Positions 41,197 through 54,872 of a DNA stretch of 64,000 nucleotides are shown here, in pieces. Origin of the DNA: Helopsaltes ochotensis (Eukaryota > Chordata > Aves > Passeriformes > Locustellidae); contig VXBM01001602.1 of the NCBI GenBank assembly GCA_013400155.1, positions 91,700-155,699 of the forward strand, given 5' to 3'. Made by a program: the position numbers and the translations under genes. The notes below the pieces were generated by a model. That model had not been told where the DNA came from, did no database searches, and was given only the letters and a program-made list of their open reading frames with translations. Position 1 is the first letter of the stretch, and every line of letters begins with the position of its first letter.

Positions 41197-44100
41197 AGCT
41201 GTGAGAGCACTCATTTACACACTCTGCAGTGCATTAACTGTTATATTAATAAATGCTTTTGATTTCTCATCAATACTTTGAAAAGTGCATTGAATTGCTT
41301 CCCCCATTGATTTACCACTCTTTTTTATGATTATTATGATTTAAAAATCTAGATACTAATCCAGTAAAGCATAAAATATGATTTGCCTGTTCAGAGTAAC
41401 TGGATGTGCTTACATCTAAAGCACATGTGGGAGCATCATGGTATTAGTGCCTAAAGGAAAAGGAGCAAATAAGGCAAAAATGGAGAAACAGAAAATAATG
41501 TCACAATGCTTATGTAAACTTGACCATTTGCTTACTTGATTGTAAGTACAATGGATAAAGCAGTTTTAAAGTTAATATGTTAAAACACACCTTTAGTTTG
41601 TCCTTTTGTTCAGTTCATGTTTGTGTTTCCTAGCTTTTTAATTTCCTGGCATTGTGGTTCAGGGTAGATGAGCTTGTAAGATTATTCTGTTTTTTCCAAT
41701 GAAACAATTTCTTTTTATCCTCAAATGTGAAATGTTATTCAAATGTTTTTAAAAATCTGACATTTCTTGAAACTGGGCTAATTTCCCAAAGTGTCATATT
41801 GAAAGTTAGGGGAATATTACACAGAAACTACCCTTCCACCAGCAAGCTCTTACTTGATGGCATTAATAACCTTTAATGAACTTCAAAATAATTCATGTAA
41901 AGGAGTTTAATTCTCTGAAATATTCTATGTGATATCTTTCACAAACAATTAATTGAGATTCTCCTTCCTCCCATCTGTTTTCAGTGGCACTTCACATTTT
42001 TAATAGAAGCAGATGATAGATTTTTCATTAGCACTGTGAGATATGATACCTTCTTTGGCTTTTAATTAGGTTTTCAAAAGGCAAGCATGTTTCCCAGGCT
42101 TCAAGATTTTAACTGAGACGCATTTTAGTGAAGTTTTACTGATTATTAAACCATAGTTTAATAACTACAAATGAGTGTCCATAAGCCCAGATATAAATAA
42201 ATATCTTGTCACCAAGACTGTTGAAGTTTCAATTACAGTATTCCAGGTATCTGACTGCTTTTAGTCCAGTATGATATTTAGCTTGACTCTTTTAAACAGA
42301 CTAAAATTTACAGCACTATTAAGTCCCTGTTGAATAGTCAGGATATAGCTGTAAATAGCTATGCATCCTTGATTTGTCTCCTTATCTGCTTTTATTTTAT
42401 ATGAACATTGATACTGTATTATTGAATTACTTGCACTGTTTAAACATAAGCTCACACAAAAATATGTTTTGTATGGAAGTTGCCATACAAAATAAAGCTG
42501 TCTTGTACTTGCATCCAAAAATTTTTGTCTCATCACATTAAAAGAGGTCTTCTCTCCCACAATAGATTATTTTTGTTTTGCAGGAAGTGAGAGTAACAGT
42601 TTGCTTATGAAAAATATTTTTTCTTATCACGGGAAACAAATGCTTCTAACTTTATGGAGTCTCTTTAGCTTATAACTGTATAACTATGGAAATAATCAAT
42701 TACAAGACACAACAATCTGGCCTTCAGATTAGTAGTAAGAGTAGAATAATTTTAGTCTCAGAGGTTACCCAAGTCCGTCATTCACTTCCTTTGGGACATC
42801 TGTTCATCCTGAGCATGATACAGTGCACTGCATGAGAGCACAAATTCTCAAAGACACAAATACTGTTCCCCAGCAATTGGGTGTAAATCCTGATGGAATT
42901 GCACCTGGAAAGTAAAGTATATTTTGAATCAAAATCTTCAATGGTTCTTGGTAATTGTGCTGCAATCAACCTACCAAGCATTAGATTAACACAGAATAAA
43001 CTTTCTGTGGGTGCTTATAAATATGCACTTCCATAGTCTTTCATGTTGGATTATCCTGTCTCTTCCCACTCGGTGTAATATCTCTTACGTTCAAACTTCC
43101 CTTTTTTTTACAACTGCCCATACTATCACCTTATTTCTCAAGGTACTTAAGCCAGGACTTAACTCTCTGTCCAAAGATTTTGACTTGGCATAGTTAAGTT
43201 CAATACTGAAAAAGGCTATATTCTTTTTAAATTATGGTCAGTTTTAAAAAATGTGCTACTTTATGCTTCAAGCTCTCATGCTAGGATATTTGTAAAATAA
43301 ACCAATAAAGTCATGAAATACGGAATTTTATGGTGACAATTATTGTGCCTACAGATTGTCTGTAAATTCCTTCTTTCTTCTACTTCTTTTGTGGAGATCA
43401 GAGGAAAGTACCATATTAACTTCCACAGACTTTGATTTCTCTTCACAGCTTCTTCTCCTTCTTATCGTATCTAATCACCTGAGCATTTTGACTAGCATGC
43501 TGCTGTTTCCATGCTATGCATTCCTTGTTCCATATGAGACATGTTTGTGCTTTTTTACTTGTTGGAGAGGATCTAGAGCTCTCAAACAAACACATCAGTG
43601 ATACAATTTCAGAAAAGTCAGGGGAATCAGGAATTTCTATCTGTGTTAACATGCTGTCTTACATAAACAATTAATTCATAGGAATATGATCCATTATATT
43701 GATTATAGTTTAATGAAAGTTGGATTGAGTGCTCTAAAGTAAAGATTTCATGTAGGTTTTATGTGATAGTGGACGATGTGCTTTGTGTCTCAGCATTTTT
43801 GGTTTTTATTTTTTATAAAGGGATGATGACATAATTTGCTTTTTTCCCCCCCACAATTCTTTATTTTACTTGTTTTGAGTGTGACCTGTTAGCTGAGGAA
43901 CATTCTTGCCAATGTCTGTTAGGTTTCATAACAGAAGTGCTAGGAACAGATTTGGGCCCTACTACTACTACTGGTAGTGGGAAGTTTTGTGATGTCTTTT
44001 CCTTTGACAACCTGTATGCTTTCAGGGAGATTTTGACTGAATTGTTAAACAAAGACAAGGATGTTTTCATGTAACTAGGAAGTTACAGACAACTCTTCTG

Positions 44101-45170
44101 TCCTTTGAGGCTCATGGTTATTTTCTGTATCATCAATCCCTACTTGGCATAGTTCCTTCAGAGTTCATGCTGCTATAAATGTCTGTAATAATTGTTCAAC
44201 GTGCAGCAACCTAAAGATGGCATGATGCATAACAGTAAGAGGACTATCTACTACATTCATAGCCCTTAGCTGGTGCTGCCATTCCATGGCGAGACTAAAG
44301 TAGATGCCCAATAGGGCAATCTTACAAAATGAAAGAAAGCAAGCATTTTTTGGAAATTGATGTAACTTAGTTACATCATTTGATAAAGAAGTGACCTTCT
44401 GATTAATTTTACTTCATATGTCATCCTTACCCATGCAAATACAGTCTGCAGAGTCTCTGGAGTGACTGTGGAATCAAAGAAGGAAATAAGTCTTTTGAGT
44501 GTTGCTTTTGTTGTCATTTCTACAATTACAGGTGCTCCTTCCCACCCCCCCACCTGAAGCAGTTAGAGCTATTAAACTTAAATTAATTTCAAAGGGCATT
44601 AGGCAATGAAATGTTAATGCTACCTCAGTACATTTGGAAAATAAAAAGAGAGTAATCAGGATGTTTCATTTCAAACATTTCTGTGTCAGTATTGTACTAT
44701 TTTTTCTACTTTTTTTTTTCCCTACAGGCACCATTAAAGAAATTCAAATCTGGTTGTCTGTAAATTGTACAGTCTCATTAGTTGTCTACACTTATAATTT
44801 AAAGCTAATGAAATATGCAGCAATTTTGACATCATACCAGGAAAATCATGGAAATCATCATTAGAAATGGTTGAAGCATGACCTTTCATTTACTCTAACC
44901 TAAGCAAACTTTTCAGAAAGCTATAAGGCTTAACAGGAAAGTAGAAAGAACAACTGAGTAATTGACAGGATCTGTTGAATCCCATTTATCAATGATTTTG
45001 ATTTTGCCAGGACAACAGTTATTCTCTCTATTGTCACGTAAGAAGGAATTTCCATCATACACAGTACATTATCCAGTCTCTATATGTGATTGAGCATAAA
45101 AGCAGACCTTTGGATATGTTTGCCTTGCTCTCTATTTTATTAACAGAGAGTAGTTTGTCTTTATAGATAA
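41197..45170. other. Intergenic sequence, no recognised gene
   Basis: AT-rich DNA. Open frames (for example 42261-42560 reverse and 43356-43601) carry no recognisable domain and are interrupted by stops at the density expected by chance. Confidence 0.6.
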
Positions 45171-46130
45171 TTTTGTTAAAAGTTAAGAGAAGAGAAGTGG
45201 AAGTGTTTTACTCTGCGCTCTGTGCCTGCTGTAGCTTGGAAAATGGATTTGCTCCATTAGAAGGAGCACCTTTAAGCAGAGGCCGGGCACGTTATGCCAG
45301 GGTTGCTGTAGTCAGGCTCAGGGTGTTTGTAGTACAGGGGAAAACCCGTGGAGGGGCCTGGCAGCAGCGTGCAAGATCCAGCACACCCAAACTGCTCCTG
45401 CTGGCCATGCAGCTTCTCCCTCTGTGAATCAATGAGCCCCACTTGCCAGTTTACTTGAGGATTTTGTTTTTGAAAATTCCAGTCAATGTCAATTAAATTC
45501 TATGCTTCTTCACAAAAAAAAATCCAAACCAAACCAACAAACAAACAAGTAAAGTAGGAGACCTGTTGTGAATCCACCAGTACAGGTGGTGTACTTGAGG
45601 GCCTGCATTCTCAGGCTTGCCCTTCTCTTTCACAATCATTCTCAATCTCTACTTCTCAGCTCTTCTAATAGCAGCAAAACTTGTGGGCCTCACTTTAGAT
45701 GTTCCCACAATAAAGCCAGTCTTTCCTTCTAGCTGTCATACTGGGGTTTCTGATCCTGTTTTCTCAACCAGCTGGGAACAGCAGCCTCGTTGGTGGCTGG
45801 GATGGCTGGCCCCTGCAATGCAGTGGCCTTGCACAGCTTGTCCTCCCTGGCAGTGATTTGGCACTAGTGGCTGCCAGCTGGGCCCCCATAGTGAGAATCT
45901 CTATGGTGCAAGCCCTTGGTGTGTCACCCCTTTTCCCCTGCATGCCATTTGCCTTGTCTAGGTACAGCCTTGGTAACCAGCCTGGTCCCTGCCAGGCATC
46001 ACTGCAGCCTCAGCCCTGCCTGCTTTTAAAGCCTGCTCAGCTCATTGTAATGCATTCACTAACTCATTCCTCCAGTGACCCCACAGCAGTGTATACCTGA
46101 ACCCTCTGGATAAAGCACTTCTCTCATCAT
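45171..46130. other. GC-richer block, unassigned
   Basis: Noticeably GC-richer than its surroundings, with open frames of about 80 codons at 45173-45427, 45617-45856 and 45858-46100, none recognisable. It could be an old LTR, a decayed repeat or regulatory DNA. I see no clear terminal repeats or primer-binding site. Confidence 0.35.
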
Positions 46131-46559
46131 ACTCCTGGAAACCACTGGAAAGGGCTATCGACAGCAAAGGTGGAGTAAAGGTACGACTGAGCATGAGCAC
46201 ATTAAACAAGTATCCAGCGGTGACTGAGTGGGTGCTCTCTGCTACTTCCAGCCAATGGAATTAACCAGCTAAATGGATTTGAGAGATTCATCCCTTGTCC
46301 TGCAGGCTCCATCCTTCCTAGCAAGCATCTTGAGACAAATGACATTTGCATCGTAGTGTTCAGTCTCTTTGATGGAGCGCTCTGATCTGTGCCTGAGCAT
46401 GAGGCTGGACAGGTTCTCTCACGGGATCACCTGGGCTGTTCGCCTGCTTTCAGGGAGAACCAAGCACACGTCTTATCTCCACATGGGTTTGTCTCAGCCA
46501 CTGTCATCACTTCTTGTGACACCATTACATGCAATACCTGTAGATAACCTGCTGCCTGG

Positions 46560-47290
46560 CTGACTGGCCTCATGTTAGAAAGCTTTTCTCCACTGCATAC
46601 TAAGTCTTGTCTTCTGCATGATGAACATGGAGAGCAATTAGCTATCATCCTCTTCTCATAGCAAACTTTTACATATTTTAAATGTTATCATATCTTCCCT
46701 TAGTCTTCACTCTTTCTAGACTAAACAATCTATTTCTTTCAACCTTCCATTCTTCTACATCTGTTATCAATTTTTTGTGGCTTTTACCTGGACTCCTTCC
46801 AACTGTCTCTTTCCCAGTAGGCAGAGCTGGATATAGTAATGCTGTCAGGGCCTTGCCACTGCTGGGAGGGGAAAAATAATTACTTGAATTGCTTACAGTA
46901 TTACTCTTGACTATATATCAGGCTCCCTTTTTCTGCTAGTGGATAGTGTCGTGACTTAGGGTTTATTTATAGGCTGCTGTAACTCCCTTCAGATCTTTCT
47001 ATGGTAATTTGCTCTTCTCATTGTGGATCTAATGCATTTATTTCAGAACATTTATCCAAATTACTGCAATTATGGTGAGTTCTAATCCAATCCTGTAAAT
47101 TGCTTGCAACCTCACCCAGTTTATCTTACCACGTTACAAATCTCCTTTATCACCAAAGTGTGAGAGTGTCAAATATACAAGGCATCAGATTTACAAATAG
47201 CTTGTTTTGAGAAACCTCATGGAAGACCTTTTCATGATTGATAACAAGCAGGAGTTATGTAGTAGGATGGTGTCAGACTTTTCTCTGCCT
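46560..47290 (-). mobile_element. Ancient CR1 LINE fragment
   Basis: The + strand resembles the reverse complement of old CR1 elements known from turtles and crocodilians: GTTATCATATCTTCCCTTAG, TCTAGACTAAACAATC, TTTCTTTCAACCTTCC, AAATAATTACTTGAATTGCT, GTTCTAATCCAATCCTGTAA and TTGCTTGCAACCTCACCCAG. Similarity fades after about 47150. It is much more decayed than the CR1 at 52 kb. Confidence 0.7.
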
Positions 47291-48369
47291 GTCACTGTCA
47301 CAACGTATGATGACCTGAGGTCACTGACATTTCAGCCATCAAAGGCAATGCTCGGGTGCTTAATCGATCTCTGCTGAGCTGCAGGTGATGGCAGCAGTAT
47401 TCTCACTGGCAAAGTTTATTTTCAACTAGCGAGGTTGTTCAAAGCTGCATTTCTTTTTCTAAGACTTTTGCAGGATTTTTCTTACATTTATCTATCTTTT
47501 TTTTCCCTGCATGTTTGCATGGTGAATTCTTTGCAGTTCTTCCAGCATGTGTACTTACTGATACCTCTTAAATTACTCCTTTGAGGCTCTAAGGTAATTA
47601 ATTATCTCCTGGTATAGCATACTGCTCACTTACTGTGCACTGGGTTAATTTGCTGCTGTGCTTTAGTGCTGCCCTTCTGTAAACTAGTCCTCTTTTTTGA
47701 ACTCTTTCCCCCTCTGGATTGCCTTTGCCTAGAGGTGTCCTTGATTAGTCTCTGAAGCTGGCTGTGGCTGCATTCCCTGTGCTTCTTTAACATTGGTCTG
47801 CTCTTTCCTTCCTAGGAATGATGAAATCTCTCATTTTATAATCACTTTGGTCTGATTTCCTTTTCATCACTAAATTCTAAAAAGTTCTACAAAACTAAAG
47901 TTAAAACTAGAACACCCTCCCATGTCTTTTATGGCCTGCTAAATTACTTCTTCAGCAAATATTTGAGTATCATTTTCTCCAGGAGAAATAAAAGAGGTGT
48001 TTAATATCAAACTTTGTCCATATTCTAATTTTGAAAGTTTTCTGAGTTTTTGTATGCTTCCATGGAGGAGTTCTTTCATCCAGGAAGCCAACAGAAGACT
48101 GTTTCAAAGGTTGTCTTCACTCCTTGAAGTAGCCAGGGGAATATTTTTATGACCTACAACCTAATCCTTTCTGCAAAGAAATGGCAGCTGAAAAACATAG
48201 CTTGACATCAGAAGCTGAACATTGTTTTAAACATATTCTGCAGTTTTTAAAAATACATCTGGAAGCTACTTCCTGAAGAAACTACAGGGGATTCTGTGCC
48301 TCATCAGTATAATGGTAACCACAAAGCAATGAGCTAGAACCAGCAGTTATATTACAGATGTATAGATAT

Positions 48370-48370
<1 letters not shown>

Positions 48371-48439
<69 letters not shown>

Positions 48440-48511
48440 GATATATAGATATATAGATATATAGATATATAGATATATAGATATATAGATATATAGATAT
48501 ATAGATATATA
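48371..48511. repeat. Compound microsatellite: (TAGA)n then (ATATATAG)n
   Basis: About 17 units of TAGA (48371-48439) pass directly into about nine units of the octamer ATATATAG (48441-48511). Single imperfect copies of the octamer-like sequence also precede the array (48361-48370). Likely polymorphic in length. Confidence 0.95.
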
Positions 48512-48807
48512 ATCTGACACTACCCGTGGGACAGGTTGTCAACGTGCAGCATAATACATGTAATCTCTCCTGAGCAGTAAACAAAGCAGAGCTAAGACTG
48601 GCAGGAACTTCTACAACCTATATAAATATTTTAAAAAGAGGTGAACAAGATAAATCTTATATTGATACAACACCCAATGAGAGCAGTGGTCTCAGAGTGA
48701 AGACTTTATGGTTATTCTATCTCTTATTGGGCAGATTGAAACCCTACATCTGCAGCCCTTTTTCCTTTAGGGAAGGATCTCTGTGGTTCAGCTATTTGAG
48801 CATGTTT

Positions 48808-48868
48808 TTTTGAGTTTTGGGTTTTTGGGGGGTTTTTTTGGGTTTTTTTGGTTTTGTTTTTGTTTAAA
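48808..48868. repeat. G/T low-complexity tract
   Basis: Alternating T runs and G runs, including GGGTTTTTGGGGGG and two further G groups. The strand asymmetry gives an A/C-rich complement like the tracts in the SCAF8 introns. Confidence 0.85.
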
Positions 48869-51800
48869 AAATATTCTGTAATAGTTATTTCAGACCTCAG
48901 CAAATGGATGATGAATAGCCACATTTTAGTTAAACCAGAATGTTCTTTAAAACCATTTCTTACCCTGGTTTTAGTGCTATTTTAGTAGCTCTGTGGGTAA
49001 CAATAGCATATTTCTTTCTTTGGAGGTTCCAAATACTAGAAATACTTCAGGGGAGTGATTTTGGGTTCAGTTTGTATTCATACAGATGGGTTATATATCA
49101 TGGGTGTTATATAATGCCTGTAATTTAAGAGTCTGCAATGAAAACAAAACATTTATTATATTCTGAGGCATTTCCAGGGAGTGAATAACTATGATTAACT
49201 GAATAGGCCATTAGCTACCACTATTACTGCTCAAATGCAGCTGAAATAGCATTTATTTAGTGGTAAAAAATATTTGGCAGCACTGCATTTGCAAAAAAAA
49301 AAAACCCCTCCAAAACTTTACATTTGGAAAGTCCTCTACATTCCTAGGAATCTCCAAGGAAATGGTATTTAAAGGCACCAGACTCAATTTTCCTAGGCTG
49401 TAACTGTACAAGAAATATACTAAGTATATAATTTAGGCGAATATTGCATTTTAACAATCTTATACCAACATATGTAAGAATTCAATAACCAAAGTAACTG
49501 TGGACGTGAAATTTTCTATGGCTTGATTAAGCCTTCTCACTCAATTATCTCCATTTTATTGTACATATTTACTTCTGGTCAGATGCATTTGTTCTCTGCA
49601 GTACATACCTTTTCCCGAGTATTTGGATCACTGAGGATATATGTTCTGCGATTAGAGAAAAAAATACATACCTGTTCATTTTAGCAGAGTTACTAATGAA
49701 ATAATGATAACAAGATTTTTCTGTTAGTGATATGAGCCAAAGAGCCCAACTTAACAGATACTGAGTTACTTACTGTATTTTGTTTATGTTTATTTTAATG
49801 CTGTCTTGGTATTGAAATGGATTGTTCTTTTTTGTGTATCTTAAAAACCTTCTATTGCAATACCTTCTATTGCAATGCCTACTGAAGGCTTTGCTTACAG
49901 TAAAAGAATTTTCCTTTGGGATGAATTTTTGTTCAAAACAAGAAACAGAATATTTCTTCAAGGTATCATTAAGGATCTTCAGATTACTTTTTAATTTAAT
50001 ATTCTTGCCAGTTGAAACTGATTGGAAACCAAGTATCCTCTGAAGTTTCTCTATCTTCTCTGTCTCAAACAACTTGCTAATGTATTTCATGATTTCTATA
50101 ATGTCAGATCTCTTCTGAAATGCTGGTGGTAGTGACAGTAAGAAGATACTATAGTAATTTGCAAGAATATTTCTGGTTTAAGTCCTTTGGTGAACAGGAA
50201 TTATATTAATTTGGCTATGTTGCTTTCCGAAGATCTTTGGCATCCCGAGCAGACTGCATTCCCCAGCTGACTGATTCTGATGGATAACTTTCTGTGGATT
50301 GGGTGGTCTGTGGTGGAGCTGAGGAACAGACTCTAGGTCTAGGGATTGTCTTTTTTTGGAAAAAAATACCATCTCTTCACAACTGAAGTCGATTTTTTTT
50401 TTCCCCATTTCTTGGAAAAAATAGTGTCGATTGACAGTCGTACACTTGAAAATACTAAACATTTTGAAGGGCGTAATATTGAATGCCTGATAACTCTGGA
50501 ACCTCACAAGGTTTTAGAAGTGGGCATGTGCAAAAGAGATAATTTTAAAAGCAGAGGTGTCAAGAGAATGCAACTACCTCTGTTTAAAAACAGATCAGTC
50601 TTTGTCAGAGCTAATGGAAAATAATGGTGATGGAGATGTTTCTTGATATGAAGAGTTCAGAAATGAAAGATGGGATCAGAAGCTGGTAATATAATAAGAT
50701 TTTGTTGATTGGAATAATTATTTATACAGAGTTAATCCCATTGTTTTTTGTTAAGAGGGTTTTTTTTTTTCTTTTTTTTTTTTTCTTTTTTGTAAGAGAG
50801 AGATTTAAGCCTGGCAAAAAGTCTAAAATGTAATATGAGAGAAAGTTTAAAAAATCTGTTTAACAGTTCATCCGGTTAACCTGCCAGGATGGATTTAATA
50901 GTAAGTAAGTCATTGGGAGATCACAGCAGCCTGTAGTCTTCAACAGGTGAAGAGCCTTTGCAGTGCTCTGGAGCTCTGTCCCATAATGATTACCTGAGGT
51001 TTTTTTTATGTGTTGTGATATTTGATTGGAGTAACTGAAATGAATGAGCAGTAACACCAATGTAGATTGAGTCAATGTTTTTAGAATTTGTAGAGAGGCA
51101 GCTGACTAGAAAATGGAGTTAATGATCTGAAACGAAATGACCTACAGGAAGATTATCTTCTGCTTATTTAATGCTGGACTGATCTACCATCAATACAGAG
51201 ATATTTATAGAATAACAAGAGTATTGAAATAAGAGGCATTCTGTTTACATAATTTATAAATTGTAATTAAGTTGCCAAAATATTTTTAGTTCCAGGCCCA
51301 ACAAGACAGAATCAGACTGGAATTACTGACTTCCTGATCAATAGCAGCTGAGGTTACCAGAGAAACCACAAGTAATGGCAAATCCTAACTTGGACCTAAA
51401 ATAAGATTATTTAAGTCATTAATTAAAGCTAAACATAAATAATTGCATTTAAATGCAGACTGATATTTTCAAGCAATTTTTAGGATCTTTAAGAGAAGCT
51501 CTATGTTATAAGGTTCACCTTTCCTGGCTATTCATGCATTTCTAATTCACCAGGGACATAATTCCTGCACTGCAGCATTTAGAAACAGTATTTCAACTGC
51601 AAAGTGAGAACTGTGAAGGGCATGTGGGGAAATAGGTTAATGGTCTCCAGTATATGGCTAAGACCAGGCAGAAGATACAATTGTTAGACAGCAGAGTGCA
51701 CGGAGGAAAGACATTCATTCTGCAGGTTGACAAAACCCTGGCAGGCAACTGCAGATGGGTGGGTACCTTTCATCCAAAGGAGATGCTGCAAGATCGTGAT

Positions 51801-52030
51801 AAAATTTAATAGTACAAATGTGAAGTTGGGCATTCAATGAGGTAAATAAAGTTTCTAGACTTATTTTTTGGAGACAGCAAAACAAGGGAGAATAAAAAAG
51901 TATGTTTATTAGTTATGAGATATTTCTGAACCATTGGCGCAGCTGTGCTAAAAAAAAAAGTGAAATGCTAACTTAGGACATATCAAGCAAGGTAACTCCA
52001 GCAGAGAAAGTGAAGTTATCAGTGTCTTAA
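48869..52030. other. Intergenic sequence, no recognised gene
   Basis: AT-rich sequence with a direct repeat of CCTTCTATTGCAA (49848 and 49863) and long T tracts at 50759-50791. Frames of about 100 codons at 49770-50090 and 50178-50507 (reverse) show no domain. Confidence 0.6.
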
Positions 52031-54090
52031 TCATAGAATCACTTAGGTTGGAAAAAGGCCTTTAAATTCATCAAGTCCAACCATTAACCCAGCACTGTCA
52101 AGTCCACCACTAAACCACGTCCCTAAGAACCAGTTCTACACGTCTTTTAAATACCTCCAGGGATGAGGACTCAACCACTTCACTGGGAAGCTTGTTCCAG
52201 CCCTTGACAACCCTTTTCGTAAAGGACATTTTCCTAAGATCTAATCTAAACCTTCCATGATACAACTTGAGACCATTTCCTTTTGTCCTGTCGCTTCTTA
52301 TTTGGGAGCAGAAACTTGTTCCACCTGGCTACAACTTCCTTTCAAGGAGTTGAAGAGAATGATCAGGTCCCCTCTGGGCCTCCTTTTCTCCAGGCTAAAC
52401 AACCCCAGCTCACTCAGCCACTTTTTTACTCCAGACCCTTCACCAGCTCTGTTGTCCTTCTCTGGACCTGTTCCAGCACCTCAGTGTATTTCTTAGATTG
52501 AGGGACCCAAAACCAAACACAGCACTTGAGGTGCAGCCTCACCAGTGCCGAGTACAGGGGACAATCCCTGCCCTGCTCCTGCTGGCCACACTATTGCTGA
52601 TCCAGGCCAGGATGCCATCGGCTTCTTGGCCACCTGGGCACAGCTGGCTCATGTTCAGCTGCTGTTGACCAGCACCCCAGGTCCTTTTCTGCCAGGCTGC
52701 TTCCCAGCTACTGTTCCCCAGCCTGTAGCCTGCATGGGGTTGTTGTGACCCAAGGGCAGGACCTGGCATTTGGCTTTGTTGAACCTCATACCATTGGCCT
52801 CAGCCCATTGATCCAGCCTGTCCAGATCCCTCTGCAGAGCCTTCCTGCCCTCCAGCAGATCCACATTTCCACCAAGCCTGGTGTCATGTATAAACTGACT
52901 GAGGATGCACTTGATGCTCTCCTCAAGAACATCAGTAAAGATATTAAACAGGACTGGCTCCAACACTGAGTCCTGAGGAATCCCACTTGTGTCCGGCCAC
53001 CAGCTGGATGAGCTCCATTAACCACCACTCTGGGCCCAGCCATCCACCCAGTTTTTGACCCAGTGGTTGGTGCAGGAACTCCTGTCCAAGCCAGGAGCAA
53101 CCAGTTTCTCCAGAAGAATGCTGTGGGAAATGGTGTCAAAGTTCTGGTAGACAACAAGCACAGACTTTTCCTCATCCACTAAGCAGGGCATCTTGCCATG
53201 GAAGGAGACCAAATTGGTCAAGCAAGACCTGCCTTTTACAAAGCCACAGTGTCTGGGTCTAATCCTCTGGTTGTCCTGTACATGCCATATGGCATGTACA
53301 GGCACTCAAGATGACCTGGTCCATGACCTGCCCTGGGACTGAGGTTAGGCTGACATTCTCCTTTCAATCCATCTTGTAGATGTAGTTGGCATTTGCCAGC
53401 TTCCATCTATCTGGGACCTCAGTGGTAAACCAGGGCTGGTGATAAATGATGAAGAATGACTTGATGAGCACTTCTGCCAGTACTTTCAGTAGCTTTGAAT
53501 GGATCCATAGATTTGGGTCGGTCTAAGGGTTGTAGCAGGTTGCTTACAATTTCCCCTTTGATTATAGGGGCTTCATTCTGCTCCCTATCCCTGTCTTGCA
53601 GCTCAGGAGTCTGGGTACTCTGAGAACCACTGGTCTTTCTGTTAAAGACTGAGGCAAAGACATTAAATACCTCAGCCTTTTCCTCATACTTTGTGGCAAT
53701 ATTTCACCCCACATCCAGTAAAAGATGGAGTTTCTCCTTAAGAAGCATTTTTATTGTCTTATATCTGTAGCCAGATTGAGTTCTAGTTGGGTTTGGACCC
53801 TTCTAATTTTCTGTCTGTATAACCTCACAGGATCCCTGAAGTGATGCAGAGTTCTCTGCCCCTTCTTCTAAGGATTATAAACTTTTCATTTTCTCCTGAA
53901 TGCCAGCTGAAGTTCTCTGTTCTTTCCTGATAGCTTATCTTTTGACATGTGGGGATAGCCTGCTCCTGCACCTTGAAGAATGCCCAGCCTTCCTGGATTC
54001 CTTTGCCCTTCATGACTGCCTTCCAAGGGACTCTGTCAACTCCTAAACAGAACTTTGTAGGATAAAGCTTCATCACTCATGTTCCAGTAA
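52031..54090 (-). mobile_element. CR1 LINE, partial and decayed
   Basis: This is the longest transposon in the window. The + strand starts TCATAGAATCACTTAGGTTG, the reverse complement of the CR1 3' tail. Read on the minus strand it encodes pieces of the CR1 reverse transcriptase: PVLFNIFTDVLEESIKC, an Asp-containing FIHDTRLGG in place of the usual FADDTKLGG, RDLDRLDQWAEANGMRFNKA and KCQVLPLGHNNPM. The frames are split (52655-52966, 52786-53175, 53018-53305), so frameshifts and stops make it inactive. The 5' side near 53.5-54.05 kb still matches CR1 upstream coding sequence. A perfect palindrome interrupts it at 53275-53302. The endonuclease part appears missing or unrecognisable. Confidence 0.95.
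53275..53302. repeat. 28-bp perfect palindrome inside CR1
   Basis: The left half CCTGTACATGCCAT (53275-53288) is the exact reverse complement of 53289-53302, with no spacer. The flanking bases do not pair. The right half replaces the sequence expected at this point in CR1. Confidence 0.93.
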
Positions 54091-54872
54091 GATTAAATCA
54101 GAAAGTGGAAGACACTGAGAGGCAAGCTAGGGACAGAACAAGAAAGCCAAGAGGGAAGAGGATGCTAACAGATGTTGCCTTAACCTAATAAAAGGAAATT
54201 TGGGAAAGAGATTATGAACACAGTCTCTCTAACCACCTCCAAGAAGTGCTCACCCAAAAAGAGAGAAAATATCCTTATTGTAAACACAGAGCTCAGGGTT
54301 ATAAATTGATCATAAAAATGCAGGCTTCAAATTAAGAAAAAAAATATTCTCGTCATCAGAGCAATGAACTTCGGGAGCAGTAAGCAAAAAGATGTTAAAA
54401 AAAATTAGGATAGAGCTTGGCCAGTTAATGCAGTTAATGGAAAGGTATGGGAAGGGCCTGCATGCTGAGACCTTTCTGTCTCCTGTTCCCCTAATTTGTA
54501 CCTCTTTTATTCCACATAGTAAAGGGCTATGGACTGTTTGCATGGTCCAGAATTTGCTGTCAAAAACCAGATGCTCATTGGTATTCAGTAAAAAATTAAG
54601 AGACTTCAGTTTTGAGAGAGAAGAAAAATGCTGGTGGTGTGGGTTGTCTCAGGATTGCTGCAAGCCTTCAGTGTGTCACAGCCCTGAAAAACACCTGGAG
54701 AGGTGTAAGAGTTTCCAGTCCATTTGAGGGTAGGATTACTGATTTGGACTTCAGCTGGCTTCCTCCATGCTGCTGGAAGCCCAGCCAGGAGGAGTTTGAG
54801 ACAGTACAGGGAGCTGCTGTGTCCTGCTGGCAATTTATTAGCCAATTCCAGCTGATACTCAGTGATTGTGCA

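Noticed and set aside
48282..48584. Reverse-strand 100-codon frame rich in YLSIYLYIYI
   Set aside because: It is the translation of the GATA-type microsatellite, not a gene.
52655..53305. Reverse-strand frames resembling reverse transcriptase as possible host genes
   Set aside because: They are frameshifted pieces of one decayed CR1 LINE and are reported under that element.
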